NCBI RefSeq assembly: GCF_000152625.1
Contig: NZ_CH724156.1
Location: 1,799,466-1,863,465, forward strand
DNA: 64,000 bases
Source of the DNA: Roseovarius nubinhibens ISM
Lineage (GTDB): Bacteria; Pseudomonadota; Alphaproteobacteria; Rhodobacterales; Rhodobacteraceae
Reading direction: 5' to 3'
Below the pieces are notes generated by a model, which searched no databases, was not told the origin of the DNA, and saw only the letters and a program-made list of their open reading frames with translations. Within the stretch, counting starts at the first letter, position 1. Each line of letters opens with the position of its first letter. Shown piece by piece: positions 32,137 to 40,760 of this stretch. A program made the position numbers and the translations under genes.

Positions 32137-32890
32137 CCCGATGGGCGGGATCCGCCGCCTTGCCCTCGTGGCCGCGATGGCCCTGCCTCTGGCGGGCTGT
32201 CTGGCGACGGGCGAGGCGGGGACAGGGCGCAACAGTTTCGCAGCCTCTGGCGACGACGGCGCGGGGCGCAAAGCCCCGGCGGCGCGGCGTCAGGCGGCGC
32301 TGTTCGATGGCGAGGTCGTGGTCGCGGGACCGCAGGGCTATTGCATCGACCCCACCAGCCTGCGCAAGCGGGGCGGCGGGCATGTGGTGCTGATGGCGAG
32401 CTGTGAAGCGCTCACCGGGACGCCGGGCCATTCGGTCGAGCCGGTGCTGATGACCGTTTCGGTGCTGCCCTATCGCAAGGACGCGACACCGCCCGATGCG
32501 CGGGCGCTCGCCAAGCAGATGCAGCCCGCCAAGGTGCTCGACCGGATCGACGGCGATGGCGTGTCGCTGGTGCATCTGGGGGCCGGGGGCGCGCAGGGCA
32601 TCGATGGCGGCGACCCGCGCCACTGGCGGGCCGCGATGGAGATCAACGGCCATGTCATCGGCCTCGCCGTCTATGCGGCGCGGGGTGGCAAGGCGGCCGG
32701 GCCGAAGGGCCAGCGTCTCATCGTCGATCTGGCGGAAATCCTGCGCGACAAGAGCCCGACACGGATCATCCGACCCGATGCCGCGCCGATCGCGCAGCCG
32801 CTGTCAAACGGGCCGAAAACCCATCCCACGGCGCCGCGCACCGAGGGTATTTTGGGCGGTCTCAATAGATTGTTTTCAAATTCGGGTTAA
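32117..32890 (+). CDS. Predicted lipoprotein, order-specific
   Basis: A 257-residue protein whose N-terminus carries a lipoprotein signal: positively charged IRR, hydrophobic [10 protein letters not shown] and the lipobox LAGC (Cys at about residue 26), so it should be anchored in a periplasmic membrane face. No domain recognised in the rest. I use the ATG at 32117 with GGAG 4 bases upstream, which overlaps the end of ilvD by 20 bases; an ATG at 32141 just after the ilvD stop would also leave a working signal. Cotranscribed with ilvD. Confidence 0.7.
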   Translation: MSIWISNPMGGIRRLALVAAMALPLAGCLATGEAGTGRNSFAASGDDGAGRKAPAARRQAALFDGEVVVAGPQGYCIDPTSLRKRGGGHVVLMASCEALTGTPGHSVEPVLMTVSVLPYRKDATPPDARALAKQMQPAKVLDRIDGDGVSLVHLGAGGAQGIDGGDPRHWRAAMEINGHVIGLAVYAARGGKAAGPKGQRLIVDLAEILRDKSPTRIIRPDAAPIAQPLSNGPKTHPTAPRTEGILGGLNRLFSNSG

Positions 32891-32953
32891 TCATCTGGCA
32901 GCAATGCCTATGACAGGGTAGAAGTAGGAAACGCAGTACCGAGGCCATAGCAG

Positions 32954-33724
32954 ATGCGATTGCGCAGCCCCTTAGGGCAAAACCTGTTGCAGCAACGAGG
33001 GCTAAAGCGCTGGGCCAAGGCCGCCCGCCGCGCCCCGGAGATGCCGCTAAATGAATTGCGATCCTTACGGAACGCGGCCCGGAAGTACTTGTATTACCTC
33101 AATGAAGTGAACTCGATCTCGGAAACGCGGCTGGCGCTTCCGAGCATCGGGTCGAACGCTTTTCCGAAACCGCATGGCACCGATTGGGCCTGGCGCCCGA
33201 ACCTGTGGCGCAGCCCGCTGCCAAGTGCCGGCATGTCGTCGGTCCAGAGCCGGTCCAAGCTCGGCTCGGAGCTCACATTGTTTCATGATTGCGAACGGTC
33301 CGAGCTGGGCCTGCGGCAGCTGCGCAATCACCGCGAGGCGGATCTCGCGCCCTTTGGGCTTCGGATGGACGTGTTTGCCTTTGACGGGTCCTTCCTGTCG
33401 CTGGTGCTCGACATGCCGCATGCGGCGGTGGATGGGCTGCGCAAGACCCATCTCATCCGGATGAGCACCATCGTCGAGATGGAGCGGCCTCTTGAAATCT
33501 TTGCCCGGCTCAACATCAAACACGGCCCCAACACCGAGCAGATCGTGCGCGAACTGCCGCTGCATGATGATGAGATCATGGTCGAGTTCGATCTCGCCTA
33601 TTCCAACTTGAATGAAAAGCGGATCGAGCGGGCTTGGGTCGATCTGATCTTTGAGAACCCGCAGATGAGCCAGGTCATCCTGCGCGATCTGACCTTTAGC
33701 CGCCGCATGCGGGCCGAATTCTGA
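32954..33724 (+). CDS. Conserved Rhodobacterales protein, function unknown
   Basis: A 256-residue soluble protein without signal peptide or membrane helix. It starts with a basic segment (MRLRSPLGQNLLQQRGLKRW) and contains DWAWRPNLWRSPLP, SKLGSELTLFHDC and FDLAYSNLNEKRIERAWVDL. I recall similar proteins only from this order (listed under a DUF64xx-type heading) and know no function. It is followed 10 bases later by another protein of the same kind, so they form a two-gene unit. Confidence 0.75.
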   Translation: MRLRSPLGQNLLQQRGLKRWAKAARRAPEMPLNELRSLRNAARKYLYYLNEVNSISETRLALPSIGSNAFPKPHGTDWAWRPNLWRSPLPSAGMSSVQSRSKLGSELTLFHDCERSELGLRQLRNHREADLAPFGLRMDVFAFDGSFLSLVLDMPHAAVDGLRKTHLIRMSTIVEMERPLEIFARLNIKHGPNTEQIVRELPLHDDEIMVEFDLAYSNLNEKRIERAWVDLIFENPQMSQVILRDLTFSRRMRAEF

Positions 33725-33734
33725 GAGGCAAGAG

Positions 33735-34115
33735 ATGAGCGAACTGACACTGACCAAGACGCGGCTCTTTGAGGGGGTCTGGGAAGGCGTTCTCACCTCG
33801 GCCCAGGAGGGCAACAGCCAGCCGCAGGTCAAGGTGACCCATCTGCAGGAAGAGATCCCCAATGTGGAGGTGGTCGAGAACCGCGAGGCGGGGCATTGGG
33901 TGGTGCGGGTGCCGATCCCGGCCGAGCTTATCTCGGACGGGGTGCAGACCTTTCTCATCCATGATGCCAAGACCGGCGATACGCTCGACAGTTTCAACCT
34001 GATTTCCGGCGATGCGCTCAGCTATGACATTCGCGCCGAAGTCATGCTTCTGCGCGAAGAGCTCGACCTGCTGAAACGCGCGTTCCGGCGGCATTGCCTC
34101 GAAACCACGGGGTAA
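33735..34115 (+). CDS. Conserved small protein, partner of the preceding gene
   Basis: A 126-residue soluble protein with beta-rich body (RLFEGVWEGVLTS, GHWVVRVPIPAELISDG) and an amphipathic C-terminal helix (AEVMLLREELDLLKRAFRRH) that looks like a dimerisation coiled coil. No known domain. It lies 10 bases behind the 256-residue protein gene with an AGGCAAGAG ribosome site and converges on rmuC. Confidence 0.7.
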   Translation: MSELTLTKTRLFEGVWEGVLTSAQEGNSQPQVKVTHLQEEIPNVEVVENREAGHWVVRVPIPAELISDGVQTFLIHDAKTGDTLDSFNLISGDALSYDIRAEVMLLREELDLLKRAFRRHCLETTG

Positions 34116-34136
34116 ATTCTGGGCCGGGCGGGCCGT

Positions 34137-35333
34137 TTAGCCCTTGTCGCCCGGCAGCTTGACCACCCGCGCGGCGGGGTCGGGCACCGCGCCCGCAACT
34201 GGATCGGGCGCCAATTCTTCGAAATCGAAATTGTCGAGCCGCTTGGCCCGGCGGCCCGCCTTGTCGGCGGAAATCTTGATATCCGAGACATCCTTGGCGG
34301 CTTGGCTGAAATGCCGGTCGAGATTTTCCACCCGCGTCGAGAGCCGGTCGACATCGGCAAAGAGCAGCGACAGCTCGCGCCGGATCGCGCCCGCCTGTTC
34401 GCGCATCCGCGCGTCCTTGAGAATGGCGCGCATCGTGTTCAGCGTCGCCATGCAGGTCGTCGGCGAGACGATCCAGACCCGCGCCGCAAAGCCCTCGCGC
34501 ACCAGTTCGGGGAAGTTGGCGTGCAGCTCGGCATAGACCGCCTCGGAGGGCAGGAACATCAGCGCGCCATCGGCGGTCTCGCCCTCGAGAATGTATTTCT
34601 CGGAGATGTCCTTGATATGTTTGCGCAGGGTGATGCGGAGGAATTTGGCGGCCTCGTTGAGCTCCCAATCGGTGTTGGCGCGGCGCAGTTTCTCATAGGC
34701 TTCGAGCGGGAATTTGCTGTCGATACAGATCGGGCCCGGCGGGTTCGGCAGGTGGATGAGGCAATCCGCACGCCGACCATTCGATAGCGTATGTTGCAGC
34801 GTGTAGCTGTCCTTGGGCAATGCCTTGGAGACGATGTCGTGGAGCTGGATTTCGCCAAACGCGCCGCGGGTCTGCTTGTTCGACAGGATGTCCTGCAGCG
34901 ACAGAACATCGCCCGAGAGCTTGGTGATATTGTCCTGCGCCTTGTCGATCACCGCGAGCCGTTGCTGCAGATCGCCGAGCGATTGGGCGGTGCGCCGGGC
35001 CGAACCTTGCAGGTTCTCATTCATCCGCTCCGAGACCTGTGCGAGCCGCTGTTCCATCAGCTGCAGCATGTTGGCCTGGGCCGCCGCCTGCGCCTCGGAG
35101 ACATGGTTGAGCCCGCCGGCAAGCTGATGCTGCCCATCGCTAAGCCCTTGGACACGTTGGGAAAGGCTGTTCATATGGTGCACCATCGGCTCGGCCATCC
35201 GGGCCGAGCGCCCGGCGGCGCGCACCGTGATGATGAGCAAGATGACCATGAAAAGCAGCACCGCGCCAAAGCCGAGAAGCCCCAGCACAAGCGGATGGTC
35301 GAGCGGGTAGGTGGTATCGCCGAGGGTGATCAT
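34137..35333 (-). CDS. rmuC: DNA recombination protein RmuC
   Basis: A 398-residue RmuC. Domain order: an N-terminal membrane helix (about residues 12-35), a long coiled coil (about 45-150), then the RmuC nuclease-like core with RGAFGEIQLHDIV, SNGRRADCLIHL and IDSKFPLEAYE (PD-(D/E)XK-like aspartate and lysine). It limits DNA inversions at short inverted repeats in E. coli; the fold suggests a nuclease. Its ATG overlaps the mutL stop by 4 bases, so mismatch repair and RmuC are translated together. Confidence 0.93.
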   Translation of the reverse strand: MITLGDTTYPLDHPLVLGLLGFGAVLLFMVILLIITVRAAGRSARMAEPMVHHMNSLSQRVQGLSDGQHQLAGGLNHVSEAQAAAQANMLQLMEQRLAQVSERMNENLQGSARRTAQSLGDLQQRLAVIDKAQDNITKLSGDVLSLQDILSNKQTRGAFGEIQLHDIVSKALPKDSYTLQHTLSNGRRADCLIHLPNPPGPICIDSKFPLEAYEKLRRANTDWELNEAAKFLRITLRKHIKDISEKYILEGETADGALMFLPSEAVYAELHANFPELVREGFAARVWIVSPTTCMATLNTMRAILKDARMREQAGAIRRELSLLFADVDRLSTRVENLDRHFSQAAKDVSDIKISADKAGRRAKRLDNFDFEELAPDPVAGAVPDPAARVVKLPGDKG

Positions 35334-37240
35334 GTGCGTCCGAACAGCCGTTCAATATCGGCCAGTTGTAGTTTGACATAGGTGGGGCGGCCATGGTTGC
35401 ACTGGCCGGAATGCGGCGTTGCCTCCATCTCGCGCAGCAGGGCGTTCATCTCTTCGGCACGCATCCGGCGGCCAGAGCGGATCGAGCCATGGCAGGCGAC
35501 CCGCGACAGGATCGCATCAATACGCCCCCGTATGGTCATGCTGCTGCCTTGGTCCGACAGCTCGTCCAGCACGTCGAGCAACAGGGCCCGCGCATCGACC
35601 GCGCCGAGGATGGCGGGCACTTCGCGCACCGCTACCGCCGAGCCGCCGAACTCTTCGATCACGAGGCCGAGCGCGGCAAGATCCTCGGCCGCGTCGAGCA
35701 AAGCGCCCCGGTCGCCGTCGGACAGTTCGACAATTTCGGGGATCAGCAACGCCTGCGCCGCGACACCCCGTTCTGCCTGCTGGGTCTTTAATTTCTCGTA
35801 AACGAGACGCTCATGGGCGGCGTGCTGATCGACGATCACCAGCCCGTCCTCGGTCTGGGCGATGATGTAATTCTCGTGGATCTGCGCGCGCGCGGCGCCG
35901 AGCGGGGCCGAAAGCGGCGCGTCAGCTTGCGCCTCGTGGCCGGGGTGATCCGCCAGGGGCGCGCTGAGCTCATCGGGCTCGACCCGCGCCGAATAGCCCG
36001 CCTGCAGATCGGCAAAGCCGGGGCTCTGCGAGAGCGGCGCGCCAGTGAGCGGTGCCTGCGCCTGATAGGCCATGGCGCGACTGGCGGGGCCGGGGCGGTC
36101 CATCTGATAGACGCGGGGCGCTTGGCCGGGGGCGGTGGCTTCGGGCCGGAAGGCGCCGAGCGTCGCCCCGGCGACGGTACTCGAGGCGCGGTGGCCTTCC
36201 TCGGCGAGCGCATGACGCAGGCCGGAAACGATGAGCCCGCGCGCCAGCGCCGGATCGCGAAACCGGACCTCGGATTTGGCCGGGTGGACGTTGACATCGA
36301 CGAGGGTCGGATCGCAGGTCAGAAAGAGCACGGCGGCGGGGTGCCGGTCGCGCGACAGAAGGTCGTGATAGGCTGCGCGCAAGGCCCCGGTGAGCATCTT
36401 GTCCCGCACCGGACGCCCGTTCACAAAGAGATATTGCGCCACCGCCGCACCGCGCGAATAGGTCGGCAGGGCGGCATAGCCCGTCATCCGAAGCGCCTCG
36501 CGGCTGGCGTCGATCTTGATTGCGTTTTCGGCAAATTCCGCGCCCAGCACCCGGGCCAAACGGCGGTGCAGCGCATCGAAGAGATCGCCCTGTTCGGGAT
36601 CGGCGCGGAAGGTGACCCGCCCCTCGCCGCCGCCGGTCACGTCGCGCAGGGTAAAGCCCACCGAGGGTTCGGCCATGGCGAGCCGTTTGACCACATCGGC
36701 GATGGCCTGGGTCTCGGCCCGGTCCGAGCGCATGAACTTGAGCCGCGCCGGGGTGGCGTAGAACAGATCGCGCAGCGTGACCACGGTGCCGGCGCTCAGC
36801 GCGGTGGGGCGCGGGGCGCTCATATCGCCGCCGGAGACGGTGATTTCTGCCGCGTCATGGCCGGCGGCGCGGGACTGGATCGTCAGCCGACCGACGGCGC
36901 CGAGCGAGGGCAAAGCCTCGCCGCGAAAGCCGAAGCTGTGGATGTTCAGCAGGTCGCTGCCGTCGATCTTGGAGGTGGCGTGGCGAGACAGGGCGAGGGG
37001 CAGATCTTGTGGTGTCATGCCGCAGCCATTGTCGGTCACACGGATGAGCGATTTGCCCCCCTGCGCCTGGCTGATCTCGATCCGGGTGGCGCCGGAATCC
37101 AATGCGTTTTCAACAAGTTCCTTGACCGCAGAGGCGGGGCGTTCGACCACTTCACCGGCGGCGATCCGGTTGATCGCGGCATCGTCGAGCTGTCGGATGA
37201 CAGGGCGCGTATCGCTGATATGGTGGATTGGGTCGGCCAT
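35330..37240 (-). CDS. mutL: DNA mismatch repair protein MutL, endonuclease type
   Basis: A 636-residue MutL. The N-terminal GHKL ATPase has ENALDSGATRIEI, RVTDNGCGM and SFGFRGEALPSLGA (residues about 37-105); the middle is a Pro/Ala linker; the C-terminal dimerisation domain carries the metal-dependent nicking site DQHAAHERLVYE together with the later motifs VACHGSIR and CNHGRPTYVKL. This is the nicking form, in contrast to E. coli MutL, and agrees with a Dam/MutH-free repair pathway. ATG at 37240 (MADPIHHI). Confidence 0.96.
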   Translation of the reverse strand: MADPIHHISDTRPVIRQLDDAAINRIAAGEVVERPASAVKELVENALDSGATRIEISQAQGGKSLIRVTDNGCGMTPQDLPLALSRHATSKIDGSDLLNIHSFGFRGEALPSLGAVGRLTIQSRAAGHDAAEITVSGGDMSAPRPTALSAGTVVTLRDLFYATPARLKFMRSDRAETQAIADVVKRLAMAEPSVGFTLRDVTGGGEGRVTFRADPEQGDLFDALHRRLARVLGAEFAENAIKIDASREALRMTGYAALPTYSRGAAVAQYLFVNGRPVRDKMLTGALRAAYHDLLSRDRHPAAVLFLTCDPTLVDVNVHPAKSEVRFRDPALARGLIVSGLRHALAEEGHRASSTVAGATLGAFRPEATAPGQAPRVYQMDRPGPASRAMAYQAQAPLTGAPLSQSPGFADLQAGYSARVEPDELSAPLADHPGHEAQADAPLSAPLGAARAQIHENYIIAQTEDGLVIVDQHAAHERLVYEKLKTQQAERGVAAQALLIPEIVELSDGDRGALLDAAEDLAALGLVIEEFGGSAVAVREVPAILGAVDARALLLDVLDELSDQGSSMTIRGRIDAILSRVACHGSIRSGRRMRAEEMNALLREMEATPHSGQCNHGRPTYVKLQLADIERLFGRT

Positions 37241-37351
37241 GCCACAAGACCTAGCATGAGTTGCGTCGATTCGGCCAATGCATTCGCCGGGGCGGAACAG
37301 GCGGTGCAGGCCGGGGGTTGAGCGCCCGAATGTGTCACAAAGGAGAGCGGA

Positions 37352-37732
37352 ATGAAACGTGAATCTGTCGATGGTAAAACGCTGGAAACCTGGACCGCGC
37401 AGGAGCTTCATGAGGCGCTCGAGGCGCGTAAGGCGGTGCTCATAGATGTGCGCAGCCCGGCCGAATATATGCTCGGCCATGTGGCGGGATCTTTGCTCAT
37501 GCCGATGGCGGATTTCGACGCTAAGGCCTTGCCGGAAGAGGGGAAAAAGCGCCTCGTCCTGATGTGCGGCAGTGCCATGCGGTCGGAGAAAATGGCGCAT
37601 AAGGTGCTCTCTGCCGGGGCCGAGCGGATTGCGCATCTCGAGGGCGGGTTCGGCGCGTGGAAAGAGGCGAAACTGCCCCATGTCGCGGCGGATTTTCCGA
37701 GCGGCGGCCAGAGCCGTGTTAACCAGGATTAA
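37352..37732 (+). CDS. Single-domain rhodanese-like protein
   Basis: A 126-residue rhodanese domain: IDVRSPAEYMLGHVAGSL and the active loop with Cys72 in VLMCGSAMRSEKMA, followed by LEGGFGAWKEA. No signal peptide, so cytoplasmic. It probably moves sulfane sulfur between carriers; the substrate is unknown. GAGAG ribosome site. It is alone, divergent from mutL, and followed by an iteron array and a long repeat-filled gap. Confidence 0.88.
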   Translation: MKRESVDGKTLETWTAQELHEALEARKAVLIDVRSPAEYMLGHVAGSLLMPMADFDAKALPEEGKKRLVLMCGSAMRSEKMAHKVLSAGAERIAHLEGGFGAWKEAKLPHVAADFPSGGQSRVNQD

Positions 37733-37748
37733 GCGGCGGATTTTCGCG

Positions 37749-37785
37749 ATGTCGGTAAGACGTCGGTAACGCGTCGGCAAAGCGG
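37749..37785 (+). repeat. 11-bp iteron array, copy B
   Basis: After AT, units GTCGGTAAGAC, GTCGGTAACGC and GTCGGCAAAGC follow head to tail (37751-37783). The first 21 bases are identical to 23054-23074. It starts 17 bases after the rhodanese stop codon. Confidence 0.55.
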
Positions 37786-38075
37786 CAGTGTCGGTGAGGG
37801 CGGTTTTACGGCTTCTCGCGGGTGGGCGCGGGTGTGTGACCGGCGCGCGCGGGCGTTTTACCGTTTTTCAACACCTTATCGGTAGGTTGGTCGTACGGGC
37901 CGGCGCGAAGGGCCGAATCGCGTAGCCTGTGGGCTAAAGGGATGTTGCAGAGGAGAGTTTGATTGGATCGGATGACAGCGTGCTGAGCGGATTGGATGGG
38001 CGATTTGGGCGCAGAGCTGGTTAGCGGGCCAATTGGTTGGCAGGTCAATCGGTCGGCAGGTGACAGGGGCCCGGA

Positions 38076-38164
38076 TCGCGTATTGGGTCGCGTATTGGGT
38101 CGCCTGATGGATTGCGTGCTGGGCTGAGTGATGGATTGCGTCCTGGGCTGAGTGCCGGGCTGAG
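38076..38164 (+). repeat. 12-bp and 24-bp tandem repeats
   Basis: TCGCGTATTGGG occurs twice in a row (38076-38087, 38088-38099). Directly after it, a 24-base unit starting TGATGGATTGCG is repeated (38105 and 38129), with a partial third copy. Confidence 0.75.
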
Positions 38165-38420
38165 CGCTTTATGTGCGAGGCGGTCGCGCGGGCGAACTGG
38201 CGGCTTGGCTGGAAGCTCTGGTTTTTTAGAAGGTCCGGTTTTCTGGAAGGTCTGCTTTGCTGGAAAGTTTGGGGGTGACCCTAGAGCTGGGGCTGGCCCT
38301 CCTGATCTCCTTTTCTCTTCCGCGCGACATGCGGCTGCAACTGGGTAGGCGTGCGGTAAAGGGCAGTGAGGCAGTTGGGACGTGAGGCCGAACGACACGA
38401 GGCCGAACGGTAAGATACTG

Positions 38421-38608
38421 TTGGCCTTCGGGCGTGCGGCCGGATGCTCGGGTGCTATTGGCCTGCGGGTTCGAGGCCGGGGGCTGTTGGCCCGCGGGCG
38501 CGATGCTGCGTGCTGTTGGCCTTCGGCTGTGAGGTCAGGTGGTATTGGCCTGCGGGTGCTCGGGTGCTTTTGGCCTTCGGCTGCGAGGCCAGATGCTATT
38601 GGCCTGTG
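38421..38608 (-). repeat. Degenerate tandem array with a period of about 29 bp
   Basis: The core TTGGCC(T/C) appears at 38421, 38458, 38487, 38516, 38545, 38570 and 38599, spaced 37, 29, 29, 29, 25 and 29 bases. On the minus strand the unit runs AGGCCAATAGCATC, then CTGGCCTCGCAGCCGA. The units differ by substitutions and small indels. It is not a CRISPR: there are no conserved repeats with unrelated spacers. Confidence 0.75.
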
Positions 38609-38664
38609 GACCTGCGGCTGAGCTTTGGGGCTGCTGGACCTGCGGCTGAGCTTCGGGGCTGCTG
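38609..38664 (+). repeat. 28-bp tandem duplication
   Basis: Two nearly identical 28-base units (ACCTGCGGCTGAGCTT then GGGGCTGCTGG), differing at one position, directly follow the 29-bp array. Confidence 0.75.
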
Positions 38665-38748
38665 GACGACTGACCGAGAGCCGTTGGTCTGTTTTGGCTC
38701 GAAAGGATCGTCGCAAGACGAAGCCAGCGCGAGACGCTCACCTTCCAC

Positions 38749-38782
38749 AAAAAAACCGCCCCGGGGATGCCGGGACGGTTTG
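38749..38782 (-). terminator. Intrinsic terminator of glnK-amtB
   Basis: On the minus strand AAACCGTCCCGG, CATC, CCCGGGGCGGTTT form a strong stem followed by seven T. It lies about 22 bases past the amtB stop. Confidence 0.9.
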
Positions 38783-38803
38783 GGGGGTTGGGAGAGGGCA
38801 GGC

Positions 38804-40129
38804 TTAGCTGCGGGTGAACTCGGGATAGGCTTCCATGCCGAGCTCGGTGGTGTCGAGACCGTTGATCTCGGCCTCTTCATCGACCCGCAGACCCATGATC
38901 GCCTTGAGCAGCAGCCAGACCACGGCGGAGGCGGCGCTCACGAAGACACCGACCACGACGATGGCATAGAGCTGCGTCAGGATATTGGCGTCCGAGTTGG
39001 TGAAGGCGACGGCGATGGTGCCCCAGATGCCGGCGAAGAGGTGCACCGGGATGGCGCCGACCACGTCGTCGATCTTGAGCTTGTCGAGCAGCGGCACGGT
39101 GAAGACCACGATCACACCCCCGACGGCACCGATCAGCGTGGCCTCGATGAGCGAGGGCGCCAGCGGTTCGGCGGTGATCGACACGAGGCCTGCGAGGGCG
39201 CCGTTGAGGATCATCGTCAGGTCGGGCTTGTTGTACATCAGCTGGGTCAGGATCAGCGCGGCCACGGCCCCCGCAGCGGCGGCGGTGTTGGTGTTCGAGA
39301 AGATCCGGCTGATGTCAGCCACGTTGCCAGCGGTGTCCATGTAGAGCTGCGAGCCGCCATTGAAGCCGAACCAGCCGAGCCACAGGATGAACGTGCCGAG
39401 CGTGGCCAGGGCGAGGTTGGAGCCCGGGAAGGGGGTCACGCGACCGTCTTTGGCGTATTTGCCGATGCGCGGGCCGAGGATGATGGCCCCGACGAGCGCT
39501 GCCCAGCCACCGACCGAATGCACCACGGTCGAGCCTGCGAAATCCTGGAAACCAGCCGCATCGAGGAAGCCGCCGCCCCATTTCCAGCTCGCCTGGATCG
39601 GGTAGATCACGGCGGTGAGCACGATGGTGAAGGCGAGGAAGGGCCACAGCTTGATCCGTTCGGCCAGCGCGCCCGACACGATCGAGGCGGTGGCGGCACA
39701 GAACATCAGCTGAAAGAAGAAGTCCGAACCGACCGAGGCATAGGTCAGATCGGGCTCTGCGCCTTCCAGACCCACCGGCTCGAGGCTGGTGATCGAGAAC
39801 GCGCCGAGCAGCCCGTCGATGGACCAGCCGTCGCCCGGGTACATCAGGTTATAGCCGAGCACATAGTAGAAGATCGACGCCAGCGAGAAGAGCGCCATGT
39901 TCTTGGTGAGCTGCATGGTCACGTTCTTGCCGCGCACGAGCCCTGCTTCGAGCATGGCGAAACCGGCGGCCATGAAGAAGACGAGAAAGCCCGAAACGAG
40001 GAACATGAAGGTGGTGAAGATGAAGCCGATATCTTCATTGAGCGGCGTGGTGTCGGCCTCCTGGGCCGAGGCCAGCGTCGGCAGCAGCACGAGGGCCGCC
40101 GGGAGTGCGAATTTGGTCAGATGTGTCAT
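38804..40129 (-). CDS. amtB: Ammonium transporter AmtB
   Basis: A 441-residue Amt channel with a cleavable signal peptide (about residues 1-22, ending TLASAQ) and eleven membrane helices. Pore residues can be seen: the twin histidines in TVVHSVGGW and IPVHLFAGIW, and the structural aspartate in FQDFAGSTVV. It takes up ammonium across the inner membrane and is gated by the PII protein encoded just upstream (23-base gap). The C-terminal cytoplasmic tail starts near GLRVDEEAEINGLD, the region contacting GlnK in other species. Closed by a strong terminator. Confidence 0.96.
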   Translation of the reverse strand: MTHLTKFALPAALVLLPTLASAQEADTTPLNEDIGFIFTTFMFLVSGFLVFFMAAGFAMLEAGLVRGKNVTMQLTKNMALFSLASIFYYVLGYNLMYPGDGWSIDGLLGAFSITSLEPVGLEGAEPDLTYASVGSDFFFQLMFCAATASIVSGALAERIKLWPFLAFTIVLTAVIYPIQASWKWGGGFLDAAGFQDFAGSTVVHSVGGWAALVGAIILGPRIGKYAKDGRVTPFPGSNLALATLGTFILWLGWFGFNGGSQLYMDTAGNVADISRIFSNTNTAAAAGAVAALILTQLMYNKPDLTMILNGALAGLVSITAEPLAPSLIEATLIGAVGGVIVVFTVPLLDKLKIDDVVGAIPVHLFAGIWGTIAVAFTNSDANILTQLYAIVVVGVFVSAASAVVWLLLKAIMGLRVDEEAEINGLDTTELGMEAYPEFTRS

Positions 40130-40152
40130 GGGTCCGTTCCCTATTGCGCGCG

Positions 40153-40491
40153 TTACAGCGCGTCGTCGTTCAGATCGCCGGTGCGCACGCGCATGGCCTG
40201 TTGCAGGTCGAGGGCGAAAATCTTGCCATCCCCGATCTTGCCGGTGCGGGCGGTCTTGGCGATGGTTTGGATGACCTCGTCGGCGAGCGCGTCCGAGACG
40301 GCGATTTCCAGCCGGATTTTCGGCACGTAGTTCACTGAATATTCCGCGCCGCGATAGATTTCGGTATGGCCCGACTGGTTGCCGAAGCCCTTGATCTCGG
40401 TCACGGACATGCCCGTCACGCCGACCCCGGTCAGCGCCTCGCGCACTTCGTCCAGTTTGAACGGTTTGATAGTGGCTATGATGAGTTTCAA
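40153..40491 (-). CDS. glnK: Nitrogen regulatory protein PII (GlnK)
   Basis: A 112-residue PII signal protein. The T-loop carries Tyr51 in RGAEYSVNYVPK, the uridylylation site, and the 2-oxoglutarate/ATP region GKIGDGKIFALDL follows. It senses nitrogen and energy state and blocks AmtB when nitrogen is plentiful. The start is a TTG at 40491, fixed by the invariant N-terminus MKLIIATIKP and by GGGGAAGAG just upstream. Operon with amtB, the standard arrangement; transcription is probably NtrC-dependent but I cannot see a clear NtrC or sigma-54 site. Confidence 0.96.
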   Translation of the reverse strand: MKLIIATIKPFKLDEVREALTGVGVTGMSVTEIKGFGNQSGHTEIYRGAEYSVNYVPKIRLEIAVSDALADEVIQTIAKTARTGKIGDGKIFALDLQQAMRVRTGDLNDDAL

Positions 40492-40760
40492 AACTCTTCC
40501 CCTTTATGAGCCGCCTGCGGGGCAGGCATTCTTGGCAAATGTTGTGCAGAGGCAGAAAAATGGGCAGAAGGGCTGTCGTGAAGTCTGAAGCCGCAAAAAT
40601 CTGGCTGTTAGGGCGCTCGGCGACTATTTTTTGTGCAACCGGGTCGCATTGACTAGAAATTGGGCGGCGGAAAAACGGCAGGCAGGGGGATTGGAGGCGC
40701 GACTTTGACCCCGTGCCGGGCTATAAGGCGGAAAAATCCAAGAGCCGGGGCAGGGCTGAG

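Larger units (their letters stand above)
37733..38803. other. Long intergenic region made of tandem repeats
   Basis: A gap of 1.07 kb between the rhodanese gene and amtB. It contains in order: an 11-bp iteron array, a 12-bp duplication, 24-bp repeats, a degenerate seven-unit array with a period of about 29 bp, a 28-bp duplication and finally the amtB terminator. All open frames through it are low-complexity (Arg/Pro/Ala or Gly/Leu/Trp) and exist in several frames at once, as expected for repeats. I see no gene. Confidence 0.75.

Noticed and set aside
30229..32271. Minus-strand open frame of 680 codons
   Set aside because: Antisense of ilvD, whose sense product is complete and highly conserved; the opposite product is Arg/His-rich without any motif.
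38421..38608. Possible CRISPR array
   Set aside because: Units are contiguous and degenerate with no constant repeat alternating with unique spacers, and no cas genes are present.
38045..38716. Minus-strand Pro/Arg-rich frame of 223 codons
   Set aside because: It only reads through tandem repeats; comparable frames exist on the other strand, and it has no ribosome site.
38444..40330. Plus-strand open frame of 628 codons crossing the repeats and amtB
   Set aside because: Its first part is the 29-bp repeat array and the rest is antisense to amtB and glnK.
40492..40760. Sigma-54 or NtrC site before glnK
   Set aside because: I looked for TGGC-N8-GC and TGCAC-N7-GTGCA and found no good match; TTGCAC at one position stands alone.
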